A stretch of DNA of 8,469 nucleotides from an uncultured Helicobacteraceae bacterium (GCA_934728205.1 CAKVEH010000052.1:1-8469); one strand, 5' to 3'. Counted from the first letter of the stretch, positions 1 to 6,189 are shown. Numbers and translations are program-made. The notes: generated by a model from the letters alone, not told the origin.

Positions 1-110
1 TTTGCTCATTGCCTTGCATTGTGCTCTCATCAGCCAAACTATGTTTTAAGGACAATGCACCTATAAGCAATATGATTTTTTTGATTAGGGGGGGGGGGTA
101 TATGTAACAT
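1..110 (-). CDS. 5' end of a phase-variable secreted/outer-membrane protein gene, out of frame (OFF)
   Basis: On the minus strand an AGGAG Shine-Dalgarno lies 5 bases before ATG at 110-108. The ATG reads MLHI and then enters a C11 tract. With 11 Cs the frame ends at TAG (41-39) after 23 codons. From the last C of the tract (88) another frame stays open to the window edge. It reads LIKKIILLIGALSLKHSLA then DES, which is a lysine n-region, a hydrophobic core and a plausible LA/D signal-peptidase site. Upstream of the tract that frame hits a TAG with no start codon, so only a tract of 7, 10 or 13 Cs joins it to the ATG. I infer a slipped-strand contingency gene, probably an outer-membrane protein, read OFF here. 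Only 29 codons of the downstream frame are visible, so the family is unknown. The gene lies downstream of purH on the same strand. Confidence 0.62.
88..98. repeat. Homopolymer tract G11 (C11 on the coding strand), candidate phase-variation switch
   Basis: Eleven consecutive Gs on the plus strand lie four codons after the start of the minus-strand signal-peptide gene. Tracts this long are prone to slippage and also to sequencing error. The true state may therefore be mixed in the population, or miscounted by one. Confidence 0.9.
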
Positions 111-197
111 TTCTACTCCTTTTATTTTATTATTAAGTCAATAATAAGAATGACTTGTAAAAGTGCAGAAATATAGCGTATTTTTACTTAAATTTTT

Positions 198-203
198 ATT
201 ATA
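198..203 (-). promoter_or_regulatory. Possible -10 box for the left-edge signal-peptide gene
   Basis: The minus strand reads TATAAT at 203-198, in the AT-rich gap between purH and the signal-peptide gene. This is about 88 bases before the ATG at 110. No convincing -35 hexamer is present, which is common for Helicobacter housekeeping promoters. A second weak -10-like TATATT lies closer to the gene. A TGACTT/AAGTCA inverted repeat (135-140 with 151-156) sits between these elements and the gene and could be an operator. All of this is inferred from short motifs. Confidence 0.3.
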
Positions 204-206
204 GTG

Positions 207-227
207 GTAAAAATTATCAATTTTTAC
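207..227 (-). terminator. AT-rich hairpin after purH, possible terminator
   Basis: GTAAAAATT (207-215) pairs perfectly with AATTTTTAC (219-227) around a 3-base loop, 18 bases past the purH stop. The stem has only two G-C pairs and no T-run follows on the minus strand. It is therefore a poor canonical terminator, but it is the only stem-loop at the right place. Confidence 0.3.
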
Positions 228-244
228 TTAAAAGGTTGTAACAA

Positions 245-1786
245 TCAATGCAAAAAATGCCGTGTGTGTGTGAAATACATCGCTATGCCAAATTCATCGC
301 ACGCTTTAACTACCTCATCATCGCGTATGCTCCCCCCGGGCTGCACTATCGCGCTCACTCCTACGCTTTGTGCCATATCAATACTATCCCTAAATGGGAA
401 AAATGCCTCACTTGCAAGCACACAACCATTTAAATCTAATCCCATATCCTTTGCTTTAGCAATCGCAGCACGCGCCGCATCTACGCGACTTGTCATTCCC
501 ATACCGATGGCGAGCAATGCGCCATCTTTGACATAGGCGACACAATTTGACTTAGTGAGCGCAGCGATTTTATACGCGATTTCCAAATCCAAAAGTTGCG
601 CCTTGCTTGCACCATTTTTTGTCATCAACTCAGAATCTACCACTTCATTTGCCCTCACACTATCGCTTTGCTGATAGACATAGCCTCCGCTAATGTGCTT
701 GAAGTCATAATTATCGCGTGTTTTTGGCAAAATATGAGAATCTCCATCGCGCAAAGTAAAGATTTTCATTCGCTTCTTATTTTCAAACACACTTAATGCC
801 TCATCGCTAATATCCGCGCACACAAGCACCTCGATAAAAATCTCGTTGATTTTTTGCGCGAGGGGCTTCTCTACCCTGCCATTGACTGCCACCACGCCAC
901 CATACGCGCTAATGCTATCACACCGCAACGCACTCACATAGCAATCTAATAAATCCTCTTTTAACGCAAACCCGCAAGGATTGCCGTGCTTGACTATACA
1001 CACCGCCTTTTTCTCCCCAAACGCGCTCGCGATATTTACTGCACTATTTATATCTGTGAGATTATTGAAGCTCGCCTCGCCCTTTTTGCTCATAAAATGC
1101 GTGCTAAAAAAGTCATCAAATTCATACAACGCGCCTTTTTGGTGTGGATTCTCACCATAGCGCGTTTCACACACTTTAGAGCCTACGATGAAGTTCTTTG
1201 CCCCAAATCCTGCACAAAATCGCTCGTTTAAATAATTCGCGATAAACGCATCATAGCTCGCGGTATGCTCAAATGCCTTTATCATTAGCTCACGGCGAAA
1301 TTCTAGTGTGTCTTTGGTGTGCTTTAATGCCTCTAGCACGCGCACATAATCACTCTTATGCGTTACCACAAGCACGGATTGGAAGTTCTTTGCTGCGGCG
1401 CGGATAAGGCTAGGACCGCCAATATCGATGTTTTCAATGATTTCATCAAAATCACTAGTGCGCTTAGTGGTTTGCTTAAATGGATAGAGATTCACACATA
1501 CAAGCTGTATAGATTCTATGCCATTTTGCTCTGCTTGGGCACAATGAGAATCCTTATCGCGCCGATATAAAATCCCGCCGTGAATCTTAGGGTGCAAAGT
1601 CTTCACTCTCCCATCAAAGAGTTCTTTGCTATTTGTGTATTGGCTCACTTCAATCGCGCTAATCCCGCTTTCTTGGAGAGCTTTAAGCGTCCCGCCCGTG
1701 CTTAAAATTGTATAGTTGAGCTTTACTAACCCCTGTGCAAACTCGATAATGCCATCTTTATCACTCACGCTTAATAACGCATACAT
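245..1786 (-). CDS. purH: Bifunctional AICAR formyltransferase / IMP cyclohydrolase
   Basis: PurH catalyses the last two steps of de novo purine synthesis in the cytoplasm. It formylates AICAR with 10-formyl-THF, then closes the ring to IMP. The 513 residues match the normal family length. The N-terminal MGS-like cyclohydrolase domain (about 1-190) has STGGT at 29-33 and [14 protein letters not shown] at 58-71. The C-terminal transformylase domain has RYGENPHQ at 209-216, the catalytic Lys-His in KHGNPCG at 266-272, [10 protein letters not shown] at 463-472 and QPGGSIRD at 482-489. The protein ends FTHTRHFLH, a variant of the usual FTGxRHFRH tail. The ATG has a strong AAGGAG site 5 bases upstream. 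The gene diverges from the exonuclease gene, so the two units share a 64-base promoter region. There is no functional link to its neighbours. The assignment is very secure. Confidence 0.98.
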   Translation of the reverse strand: MYALLSVSDKDGIIEFAQGLVKLNYTILSTGGTLKALQESGISAIEVSQYTNSKELFDGRVKTLHPKIHGGILYRRDKDSHCAQAEQNGIESIQLVCVNLYPFKQTTKRTSDFDEIIENIDIGGPSLIRAAAKNFQSVLVVTHKSDYVRVLEALKHTKDTLEFRRELMIKAFEHTASYDAFIANYLNERFCAGFGAKNFIVGSKVCETRYGENPHQKGALYEFDDFFSTHFMSKKGEASFNNLTDINSAVNIASAFGEKKAVCIVKHGNPCGFALKEDLLDCYVSALRCDSISAYGGVVAVNGRVEKPLAQKINEIFIEVLVCADISDEALSVFENKKRMKIFTLRDGDSHILPKTRDNYDFKHISGGYVYQQSDSVRANEVVDSELMTKNGASKAQLLDLEIAYKIAALTKSNCVAYVKDGALLAIGMGMTSRVDAARAAIAKAKDMGLDLNGCVLASEAFFPFRDSIDMAQSVGVSAIVQPGGSIRDDEVVKACDEFGIAMYFTHTRHFLH

Positions 1787-1850
1787 TTGCTCTCCTTTTT
1801 TGGTAAAATAAAGCGTAATTGTAACTTGAATTGGATTTAAGGAGGCTTAA
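1787..1850. promoter_or_regulatory. Divergent purH / exonuclease promoter region
   Basis: This 64-base AT-rich gap lies between two divergent start codons and must hold, or lie beside, both promoters. Candidate -10 boxes are TAAAAT at 1804-1809 (plus) and TACAAT at 1823-1818 (minus). Neither has a recognisable -35 at proper spacing. The ribosome sites are clear on both sides: AAGGAG for purH and AAGGAGG at 1840-1846 for the exonuclease gene. No PurR-like operator or riboswitch is seen. Confidence 0.35.
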
Positions 1851-2762
1851 ATGGTGTGTGTTTTTGATATAGAATCTGTGCCTGATATTGACTTATTGCG
1901 TGATAAATATGGCTTTGCGGGGAGCGAAGTAGAAATTTGCCAGCAGGCTTTTAACACACAAAAGGAAAAAAGCGGAAGCGAATTCCTCCCTGTGCCATTT
2001 CATCGCATTATTAGCATTGCGTGCGTGATGTGCGATGAATTTGGACACTTTAATCGTGTGGGGAGCTTTGGCAAAAACGCAAAAGAGGAGTTTTTAGCAA
2101 GCTTAGATTCTCAAAATACACCATCTTGTGCGCAAGATTTCACCAACACACTTGATAGATTTGAAGAGAATCTCTTGCGCGAATTTTGGAAGTTTTTTAA
2201 TAAACACCAGCCTGCGTTAGTGAGCTTTAATGGGCGCGGATTTGACTTAATCGCGCTCACCTTGCGCGCTATGCGCTATAATATCGAAGCAAGTGCGTAT
2301 TTTGAAAAGCACAATCCGCAATTTAATAAAGATAAGTGGGAAAATTATCGCTCGCGATATAGCGAGCGGTTTCACACCGATTTGCTTGAGAGTTTGGGGA
2401 ATTTTGGCAGTGTGCGTGCGCTCAATCTCGATACACTGTGCCAAATGTGTAAAATCGTGGGGAAGTTTGATATGCAGGGCTCGCAAGTTTTTGAGATTTT
2501 TTATGGAAGTGAAAATACGCCAAATGCCAAAAAGCTCGCCCTAGAGCAAATTGAGAGCTATTGTCAAAGCGATGTGCTCAACACTTATTGGGTGTATTTA
2601 AAATTCCTTATTGTAAAAGGCGAATTATTGCTAAGCGATTATGCAGATATTTTAACGCAAATGCGCGAAAAGCTCCCATTAGAGCAAAATTACTATGAGC
2701 CCTTTAGCCAAAGCATTGACGCGGAGCTAGCAAGGCTAAAAAATGCAATAGAGATTCCATAA
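1851..2762 (+). CDS. Predicted 3'-5' exonuclease, PolB exonuclease-domain type
   Basis: This 303-residue protein resembles the stand-alone DnaQ-fold exonucleases related to the proofreading domain of family B DNA polymerases (Pfam DNA_pol_B_exo2 type). All three exonuclease motifs are visible. Exo I is FDIE with D6 and E8; Exo II is SFNGRGFDL with N127 and D132; Exo III is YCQSD with Y237 and D241. These acidic residues would bind two metal ions for 3'-5' removal of nucleotides. No polymerase domain follows, so it acts alone or with a partner, presumably in DNA repair or processing; the real substrate is unknown. The start is fixed by a perfect AAGGAGG 5 bases before the ATG, and motif I follows at once. 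It is followed after 17 bases by the 89-residue gene, probably in one operon. Confidence 0.9.
   Translation: MVCVFDIESVPDIDLLRDKYGFAGSEVEICQQAFNTQKEKSGSEFLPVPFHRIISIACVMCDEFGHFNRVGSFGKNAKEEFLASLDSQNTPSCAQDFTNTLDRFEENLLREFWKFFNKHQPALVSFNGRGFDLIALTLRAMRYNIEASAYFEKHNPQFNKDKWENYRSRYSERFHTDLLESLGNFGSVRALNLDTLCQMCKIVGKFDMQGSQVFEIFYGSENTPNAKKLALEQIESYCQSDVLNTYWVYLKFLIVKGELLLSDYADILTQMREKLPLEQNYYEPFSQSIDAELARLKNAIEIP
2349..2368. repeat. GC-rich inverted repeat inside the exonuclease gene
   Basis: CGCTCGC (2349-2355) is perfectly complementary to GCGAGCG (2362-2368) around a 6-base AT-rich loop. It encodes part of an Arg/Ser/Glu-rich stretch near residues 167-173. It may be codon coincidence or an mRNA hairpin. 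Confidence 0.5.
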
Positions 2763-2779
2763 TTTATTAAGGAGGGTTT

Positions 2780-3049
2780 ATGGATTTAGACGCACCGCAC
2801 ATTAGCTCAAATGGCGAGATTATTAGCAAGCGCGAATTGATAAGCGAAATTGAGAATCTCCTTAATGGCGTGGGCTCTCACAAAGACGCACCCGCACGCT
2901 CTAGCGCACTTAGCCAAACCACTCTAAGCACACAAATAATGGCAACTCTTAGCTTTGAAGAGCTTTTGGGCTTGCGTGATAGTATCTTGCAAAAAGACAG
3001 CCTAGAAGCAAACAAAGATTGGCTGCTCAATCTTAGTCAAAAGCCATAA
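2780..3049 (+). CDS. Hypothetical protein, 89 residues, in an operon with the exonuclease gene
   Basis: I do not recognise a family. The gene starts 18 bases after the exonuclease stop with a strong AAGGAGGG site 3-4 bases before the ATG, so it is very likely translated and co-transcribed. The product is acidic to neutral with no signal peptide or membrane segment, so it should be cytoplasmic. The N-terminal part includes a charged helix-like run (ELISEIENLL at about 19-28). A low-complexity Ser/Ala/Thr linker follows (about 33-52), then a second helix-like C-terminal part (SFEELLGLRDSIL at about 58-70, ending DWLLNLSQKP). The tight pairing suggests a partner or regulator of the exonuclease, but that is inference from context only. 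Confidence 0.75.
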   Translation: MDLDAPHISSNGEIISKRELISEIENLLNGVGSHKDAPARSSALSQTTLSTQIMATLSFEELLGLRDSILQKDSLEANKDWLLNLSQKP

Positions 3050-3099
3050 TATCACCCAACCTTAGTATTTCACACGATTATAAAAGAGTAAATCCAAAC

Positions 3100-3117
3100 T
3101 TGGCATTACATTTGCTT
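3100..3117 (+). promoter_or_regulatory. Sigma-54 (RpoN) promoter, -24/-12 type
   Basis: The sequence TTGGCA (3100-3105), five bases, then TTTGCTT (3111-3117) places GG at 3102-3103 and GC at 3114-3115 with exactly 10 bases between. This matches the RpoN consensus TGGCAC-N5-TTGC closely. A start near 3127 would give a leader of about 79 bases before the ATG at 3206. In Helicobacter RpoN acts with the FlgS/FlgR two-component system on middle and late flagellar genes, so this gene may belong to that regulon. No FlgR upstream site could be recognised. A -10-like TAAAAT at 3173-3178 has no good -35. The rest of 3050-3205 holds nothing else clear. Confidence 0.7.
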
Positions 3118-3205
3118 TTGTCTCAAAGGCTGTTTTATACACGCTTAGGCACTTTGTAGCTTAAAAAATGTTTAAAATAGACTAAATTTTTGTAAGGAGG
3201 CAAAG

Positions 3206-3886
3206 ATGAGAATCTTTTCTAACCTTTTGGTAGCCTCATTGCTACTATGGGGGGGGGGGGCTGTTTATGCTGATGATGATAGAGAGGCATTTAATGAAAA
3301 TATAAAAGCAGAGCAAGAATCAAAGCTATCGCTTTTTATCGGTGGTGAAATCGGCTATGCAGCCGCACTTTTAGGCACTACTTCTAACGCTACTAACGGT
3401 GCGACAACGAGTGATTTCCGCGTGCCTTATGGCGTAGTCGGTGGGAAAGCTGGTGTTATAGGATTCTTTGGTGAGAAAAAGCGCACAGGCTTGCGAGGCT
3501 ATGTAAGCTACCACTACTCAAGCGATGGCGAATACTATTCACACCAAACTGCCTTTAACGCAGAGGCGATTTGGAAACTTGGCAGAAAGTTTGGTATCTA
3601 TGCTGGTTTGGGTGTGGGTTATGCACATAATGCTTCAATAGAATCAAGCAACATTGCTACTACTAATCCTAATGCCACCACGCTCATTACTGAGCCTAAA
3701 GGAAGTGGATTTATCCTCCCTGTGAATATTGGCTTTGAGGTGGCACTAGATACTCATCATACAGTAAGTGTGAATGTGCGTGGCTCTAGTATCGCTGCGA
3801 GCGAGCGACTAGGTGCTACTAATACCACGAAAACATACTCCGCAAGAAATATCTTGCTTACCGTTGGATATGCGTATCAATTCTAA
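3206..3886 (+). CDS. Small outer-membrane beta-barrel protein, phase-variable, in frame (ON)
   Basis: The 226-residue product has a signal peptide (MRIFSNLLVASLLLWGGGAV) with a likely cut after VYA, before DDD. The mature part of about 203 residues has alternating aromatic/hydrophobic strands such as GLRGYVSYHYS and FGIYAGLGVGYAHN. It ends LTVGYAYQF, a C-terminal aromatic strand of the kind recognised by the BAM insertion machine. The size fits an eight-stranded barrel related to Helicobacter outer-membrane proteins; no specific function is evident. An AAGGAGG site lies 5 bases before the ATG. A G12 tract codes for the WGGG part of the signal peptide. With 12 Gs the frame is open; 11 Gs would end at a TAA about 15 codons later, and 13 at a TGA within a few codons. 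The gene stands alone behind a sigma-54 promoter and converges on hup. Confidence 0.85.
   Translation: MRIFSNLLVASLLLWGGGAVYADDDREAFNENIKAEQESKLSLFIGGEIGYAAALLGTTSNATNGATTSDFRVPYGVVGGKAGVIGFFGEKKRTGLRGYVSYHYSSDGEYYSHQTAFNAEAIWKLGRKFGIYAGLGVGYAHNASIESSNIATTNPNATTLITEPKGSGFILPVNIGFEVALDTHHTVSVNVRGSSIAASERLGATNTTKTYSARNILLTVGYAYQF
3249..3260. repeat. Homopolymer tract G12 in the signal-peptide codons, phase-variation switch
   Basis: Twelve consecutive Gs span codons 15-19 of the outer-membrane protein gene and encode the end of its hydrophobic core. Gain or loss of one G destroys the frame before the mature protein begins, so export and synthesis would switch fully off. A three-base change would keep the frame and only alter the number of glycines. 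Confidence 0.92.
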
Positions 3887-3921
3887 CGCGTAAGGATTTT
3901 GGGACTTCGCTATTTTAGGCT

Positions 3922-3944
3922 AGCTTGTGGCTTAGTCGCAAGCT
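3922..3944. repeat. Hairpin in the 3' region of the outer-membrane gene
   Basis: AGCTTGTGG (3922-3930) pairs with TCGCAAGCT (3936-3944), including two G-T pairs on the plus-strand RNA, around the loop CTTAG. It lies 36 bases past the stop codon. It is probably part of the 3' untranslated structure; no T-run follows directly. Confidence 0.45.
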
Positions 3945-3948
3945 CTGC

Positions 3949-3990
3949 TTAAGAGGGCTACTCCCAAACCTCTTAATTATCTTTATTTGT
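3949..3990 (+). terminator. Probable terminator of the outer-membrane protein gene
   Basis: TTAAGAGG (3949-3956) pairs perfectly with CCTCTTAA (3969-3976) around a 12-base loop, followed by the T-rich TTATCTTTATTTG. This fits a weak Rho-independent terminator for the plus-strand gene ending at 3886. Confidence 0.5.
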
Positions 3991-4041
3991 CCTCAAAAAT
4001 GTAAAAACACTTAAGCGAAGATTCTCATAATCTCAAAAATT

Positions 4042-4068
4042 GGGGGAATTAATGGGGGTTAAATGGGG
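4042..4068 (+). other. Cluster of three G-runs between convergent genes
   Basis: Runs of 5, 5 and 4 Gs (4042-4046, 4054-4058, 4065-4068) are separated by 7 and 6 AT-rich bases. A fourth strong run is missing; only a GG occurs at 4085-4086. A canonical three-tier quadruplex cannot form from this strand alone. No gene is visible in 3887-4112. An outer 7-base inverted pair, CTTCGCT (3905-3911) with AGCGAAG (4014-4020), encloses the two plus-strand hairpins upstream. Confidence 0.4.
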
Positions 4069-4076
4069 ATTGCGAC

Positions 4077-4101
4077 CTAAAGATGGAAACCCCATCTTTA
4101 G
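4077..4101 (-). terminator. Stem-loop downstream of hup, probable terminator
   Basis: CTAAAGATGG (4077-4086) and CCATCTTTAG (4092-4101) form a perfect 10-base stem with a 5-base loop, 11 bases past the hup stop. No T-run follows on the minus strand, so it may act with Rho or protect the 3' end. It could also stop plus-strand transcripts arriving from the outer-membrane gene. Confidence 0.5.
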
Positions 4102-4112
4102 AATCTATGCAG

Positions 4113-4394
4113 TTACTTTTTAGCAACAGTGTCTTTAAGACCTTTACCCGGTCTAAACTTAGGCACTCTTTTTTCCTTTGTGCTATAAGTTTTGTTTGTT
4201 CCGGGAACTTTACCTGTTTTTGCTTTTTGGATTGCAGTTTCAAATTTACCAAATCCTACAAGTTCAACACTATCCTTTTTAGCAAGTGCTTTAGTTACCG
4301 CATCTGTGAAAGCATTTACTGCTCTTTCCGCATCTTTTTTGGTCTCAAACTTACCAGCAGTTTTTACCAACTCTACAAAATCAGCTTTATTCAT
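4113..4394 (-). CDS. hup: DNA-binding protein HU
   Basis: HU is the abundant nucleoid protein that binds and bends DNA as a dimer. The 93 residues fit the family. The N-terminal helices begin MNKADFVELVKTAGKF, the core has VELVGFGKFE at 43-52, and the beta-arm carries a tip proline (P64) in GKVPGTNKTY. It ends RVPKFRPGKGLKDTV, and the pattern closely follows H. pylori HU. The ATG has an AAGGAG site 6 bases upstream. A near-consensus sigma-70 promoter lies 37-65 bases upstream, so expression should be strong and independent of the pse genes before it. A stem-loop follows the stop codon. It converges with the outer-membrane gene. Confidence 0.97.
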   Translation of the reverse strand: MNKADFVELVKTAGKFETKKDAERAVNAFTDAVTKALAKKDSVELVGFGKFETAIQKAKTGKVPGTNKTYSTKEKRVPKFRPGKGLKDTVAKK

Positions 4395-4430
4395 AGCTTA
4401 CTCCTTAGAATGAATTTGAAAACGCCGTGC

Positions 4431-4459
4431 ATTGTATAGGCTTTTTTACATAAAGTCAA
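4431..4459 (-). promoter_or_regulatory. Strong sigma-70 promoter of hup
   Basis: On the minus strand TTGACT (4459-4454) and TACAAT (4436-4431) are separated by exactly 17 bases. A start near 4424 gives a leader of about 30 bases. Helicobacter promoters usually lack a good -35, so this two-box match stands out and suits a highly expressed gene. Its upstream edge lies 26 bases from the pseHI stop, with no clear terminator between. Confidence 0.82.
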
Positions 4460-4485
4460 GGATTATAAGCGTTTTTGTGTGATTT

Positions 4486-6150
4486 TTATAAATTTTTCAC
4501 CTCAAATGCGCAAGTTTTTACCCATTTTTGTATATTTTCGTGCCGTAATGGCGTGCCAAACACTAAATCTTTGGCTGCCTTTTTACCCAAAATATGCTTG
4601 TATTCTCTTGGGTGTATTTCACCATTAGGACGCAGGACTTTGATATTTTCCCTGCTAAACACTTCGCCTTTTTTAATGTTCTTTGCCACCCAGATACTTC
4701 GCGCAAACTCTCGCCCGCATTTTTGTGTGTTACTTTTTGGTGCAGTGGATACATTGTTGATGGCATTATCTTTATATGGAACATTGCCTAATGCAATCTT
4801 TGCGTGCCTTACTTGCTCCACAAGCTCGCTAAATCCATTAGAATCTAAACTAAACGCGCTATCGGCACTTTTAATAGCAGAATCCAAAATAAAATGCTTC
4901 TCTATCATACTCGCCCCAAGCGCAGTAGCAAGCGTAGGCGCAAGCGTGCCAATGGTATGGTCAGAAAGCCCAAACTTCACGCCAAACTTCTCCCCAAGCA
5001 ATGGCATTTTGTAAAGCTCTAAAGATTCCAAACTTGCAGGGTAACTACTTGTGCATAAAAGAAGCGTTATATCGCGCACGCCATTGCTCTTACAAATCTC
5101 CACCGCCTCGCCCAACTCATCATCACTCGCAATGCCAGCAGAGAGAATCACGGGCTTGCCACACTTTGCCACGCACTCGACAAGCTCCAAATCAAGCACT
5201 TCAAAACTCGCTATTTTATACATTGGACAGCCTAGAGATTCTAAAAATTCCACGCCTTTTGCAGAAAATGGCGAGCTAAACACCACCAAACCAAGCTCCC
5301 TCCCAAGCGCAAAGAGCTCTTTATGCCAGCTAAATGGTGTTTGTGCTTGCTTGTAGAGCTCATAGAGATTCATATTATCCCACAAAGTCCCTTTAATGCG
5401 GAAGTATTCATTATCACAATCTAGCGTAAGGCAATCGGGCGTGTATGTTTGGAGCTTCACAGCGTCCGCGCCACTCTTAGCAATGGCACGCAGAGAATCT
5501 TTTGCCACTGCTAAACTCCCGCCGTGATTTGCGCTAAGCTCTGCGACAATAAGCGGGCGTGGCAAGCAATCACTAGCGTGGCAGTCGCTAGTAGAAGTAG
5601 CAAAACTTTTTAACACATCTTGCTCTTTTGCCTCTGTGGGATTTTTCTTGCTCATCACCACCACATCGCAATAATGCGAATCTCTATACACATAATCACG
5701 CAAAAACCCGCATTCCTCATAGCCATATTTCTCATAAAACTTCAATGCGCGGACATTCTCACTCATCACTTCTAAAAAAATACTATGCAAACCAAACTCG
5801 ACAAAAGCGATATGCTCGATAATTTTTAGAATCTGCTTGCCTTTGTTTGGGACTTTTAGTGATTTGTTGGTGTAGATTCCAAGATGACCGTGCTTGTGCG
5901 TGATATGCAAACGCGTTAAAGAGCCAACGCCATAGATTTGCTCATCTTTTAAAATCACAAAATACCGCTCGCTTTGCTCTTTTAGTAATCCGCCAACAAA
6001 CTCAAAATGCGCATTTTGGTTAATATTCTGGCTATACATCCATTGAGCGACTTGCGGGTCATTACGAATACGCAAGATTTCTAGCAACAATTCCTTATCG
6101 CATTGCGTAAAATCACGCGCTTCAAAACCATTCACATTATAATTCATCAC
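4486..6150 (-). CDS. pseHI: Fused PseH-PseI: UDP-amino-sugar N-acetyltransferase and pseudaminic acid synthase
   Basis: One 554-residue polypeptide carries two pathway enzymes. Residues 1 to about 168 are a GNAT acetyltransferase closely resembling H. pylori PseH (WMYS at 37-40, HKHGHLGIY at 85-93, LEVMSENVRALKFYEK at 126-141). PseH acetylates N4 of the UDP-4-amino sugar using acetyl-CoA. After a 30-residue linker, about 198-540 is PseI (NeuB family). It condenses the freed 6-deoxy-AltdiNAc with phosphoenolpyruvate to give pseudaminic acid. Visible motifs are IVAELSANHGG (201-211), KLQTYTPD (232-239), YKIASFE (311-317), GLSDHTIG (394-401), IEKHF (416-420) and a C-terminal SAF domain (about 484-540). 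These enzymes are normally separate, about 180 and 340 residues. The start is GTG at 6150, with AAAGG 7 bases upstream, or ATG at 6147; both are possible. It follows pseG by 48 bases. Confidence 0.93.
   Translation of the reverse strand: MMNYNVNGFEARDFTQCDKELLLEILRIRNDPQVAQWMYSQNINQNAHFEFVGGLLKEQSERYFVILKDEQIYGVGSLTRLHITHKHGHLGIYTNKSLKVPNKGKQILKIIEHIAFVEFGLHSIFLEVMSENVRALKFYEKYGYEECGFLRDYVYRDSHYCDVVVMSKKNPTEAKEQDVLKSFATSTSDCHASDCLPRPLIVAELSANHGGSLAVAKDSLRAIAKSGADAVKLQTYTPDCLTLDCDNEYFRIKGTLWDNMNLYELYKQAQTPFSWHKELFALGRELGLVVFSSPFSAKGVEFLESLGCPMYKIASFEVLDLELVECVAKCGKPVILSAGIASDDELGEAVEICKSNGVRDITLLLCTSSYPASLESLELYKMPLLGEKFGVKFGLSDHTIGTLAPTLATALGASMIEKHFILDSAIKSADSAFSLDSNGFSELVEQVRHAKIALGNVPYKDNAINNVSTAPKSNTQKCGREFARSIWVAKNIKKGEVFSRENIKVLRPNGEIHPREYKHILGKKAAKDLVFGTPLRHENIQKWVKTCAFEVKNL
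5572..5592. repeat. Inverted repeat at the PseH-PseI linker
   Basis: ACTAGCG (5572-5578) and CGCTAGT (5586-5592) form a perfect 7-base stem with a 7-base loop. It lies exactly within the codons for linker residues 187-193, between the two fused domains. It may be a scar of the joining event, a translational pause hairpin, or chance. Confidence 0.55.
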
Positions 6151-6189
6151 CTCTACACCTTTGGATTAAAATATAAGCCGTATTTTGCC

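Larger units (their letters stand above)
181..232. repeat. Direct repeat TTTTTACTTAAA, two copies 40 bases apart
   Basis: The same 12 bases occur at 181-192 and 221-232, downstream of purH and upstream of the left-edge gene. The right copy overlaps a hairpin (207-227). The region is very AT-rich, so chance is possible. The rest of the non-coding stretch 111-244 shows nothing else clear. Confidence 0.55.

Noticed and set aside
3901..3975. tRNA-like look of the folded stretch after the outer-membrane gene
   Set aside because: There is no T-arm (TTCGA-type), acceptor pairing or anticodon arm of proper size.
4042..4086. G-quadruplex in the G-run cluster
   Set aside because: Only three runs of three or more Gs are present; the fourth is GG, so a standard three-layer quadruplex is not supported.
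4475..5014. Plus-strand open frames opposite pseHI, purH and the other genes
   Set aside because: They are antisense to well-identified enzymes, lack ribosome sites and resemble no family.
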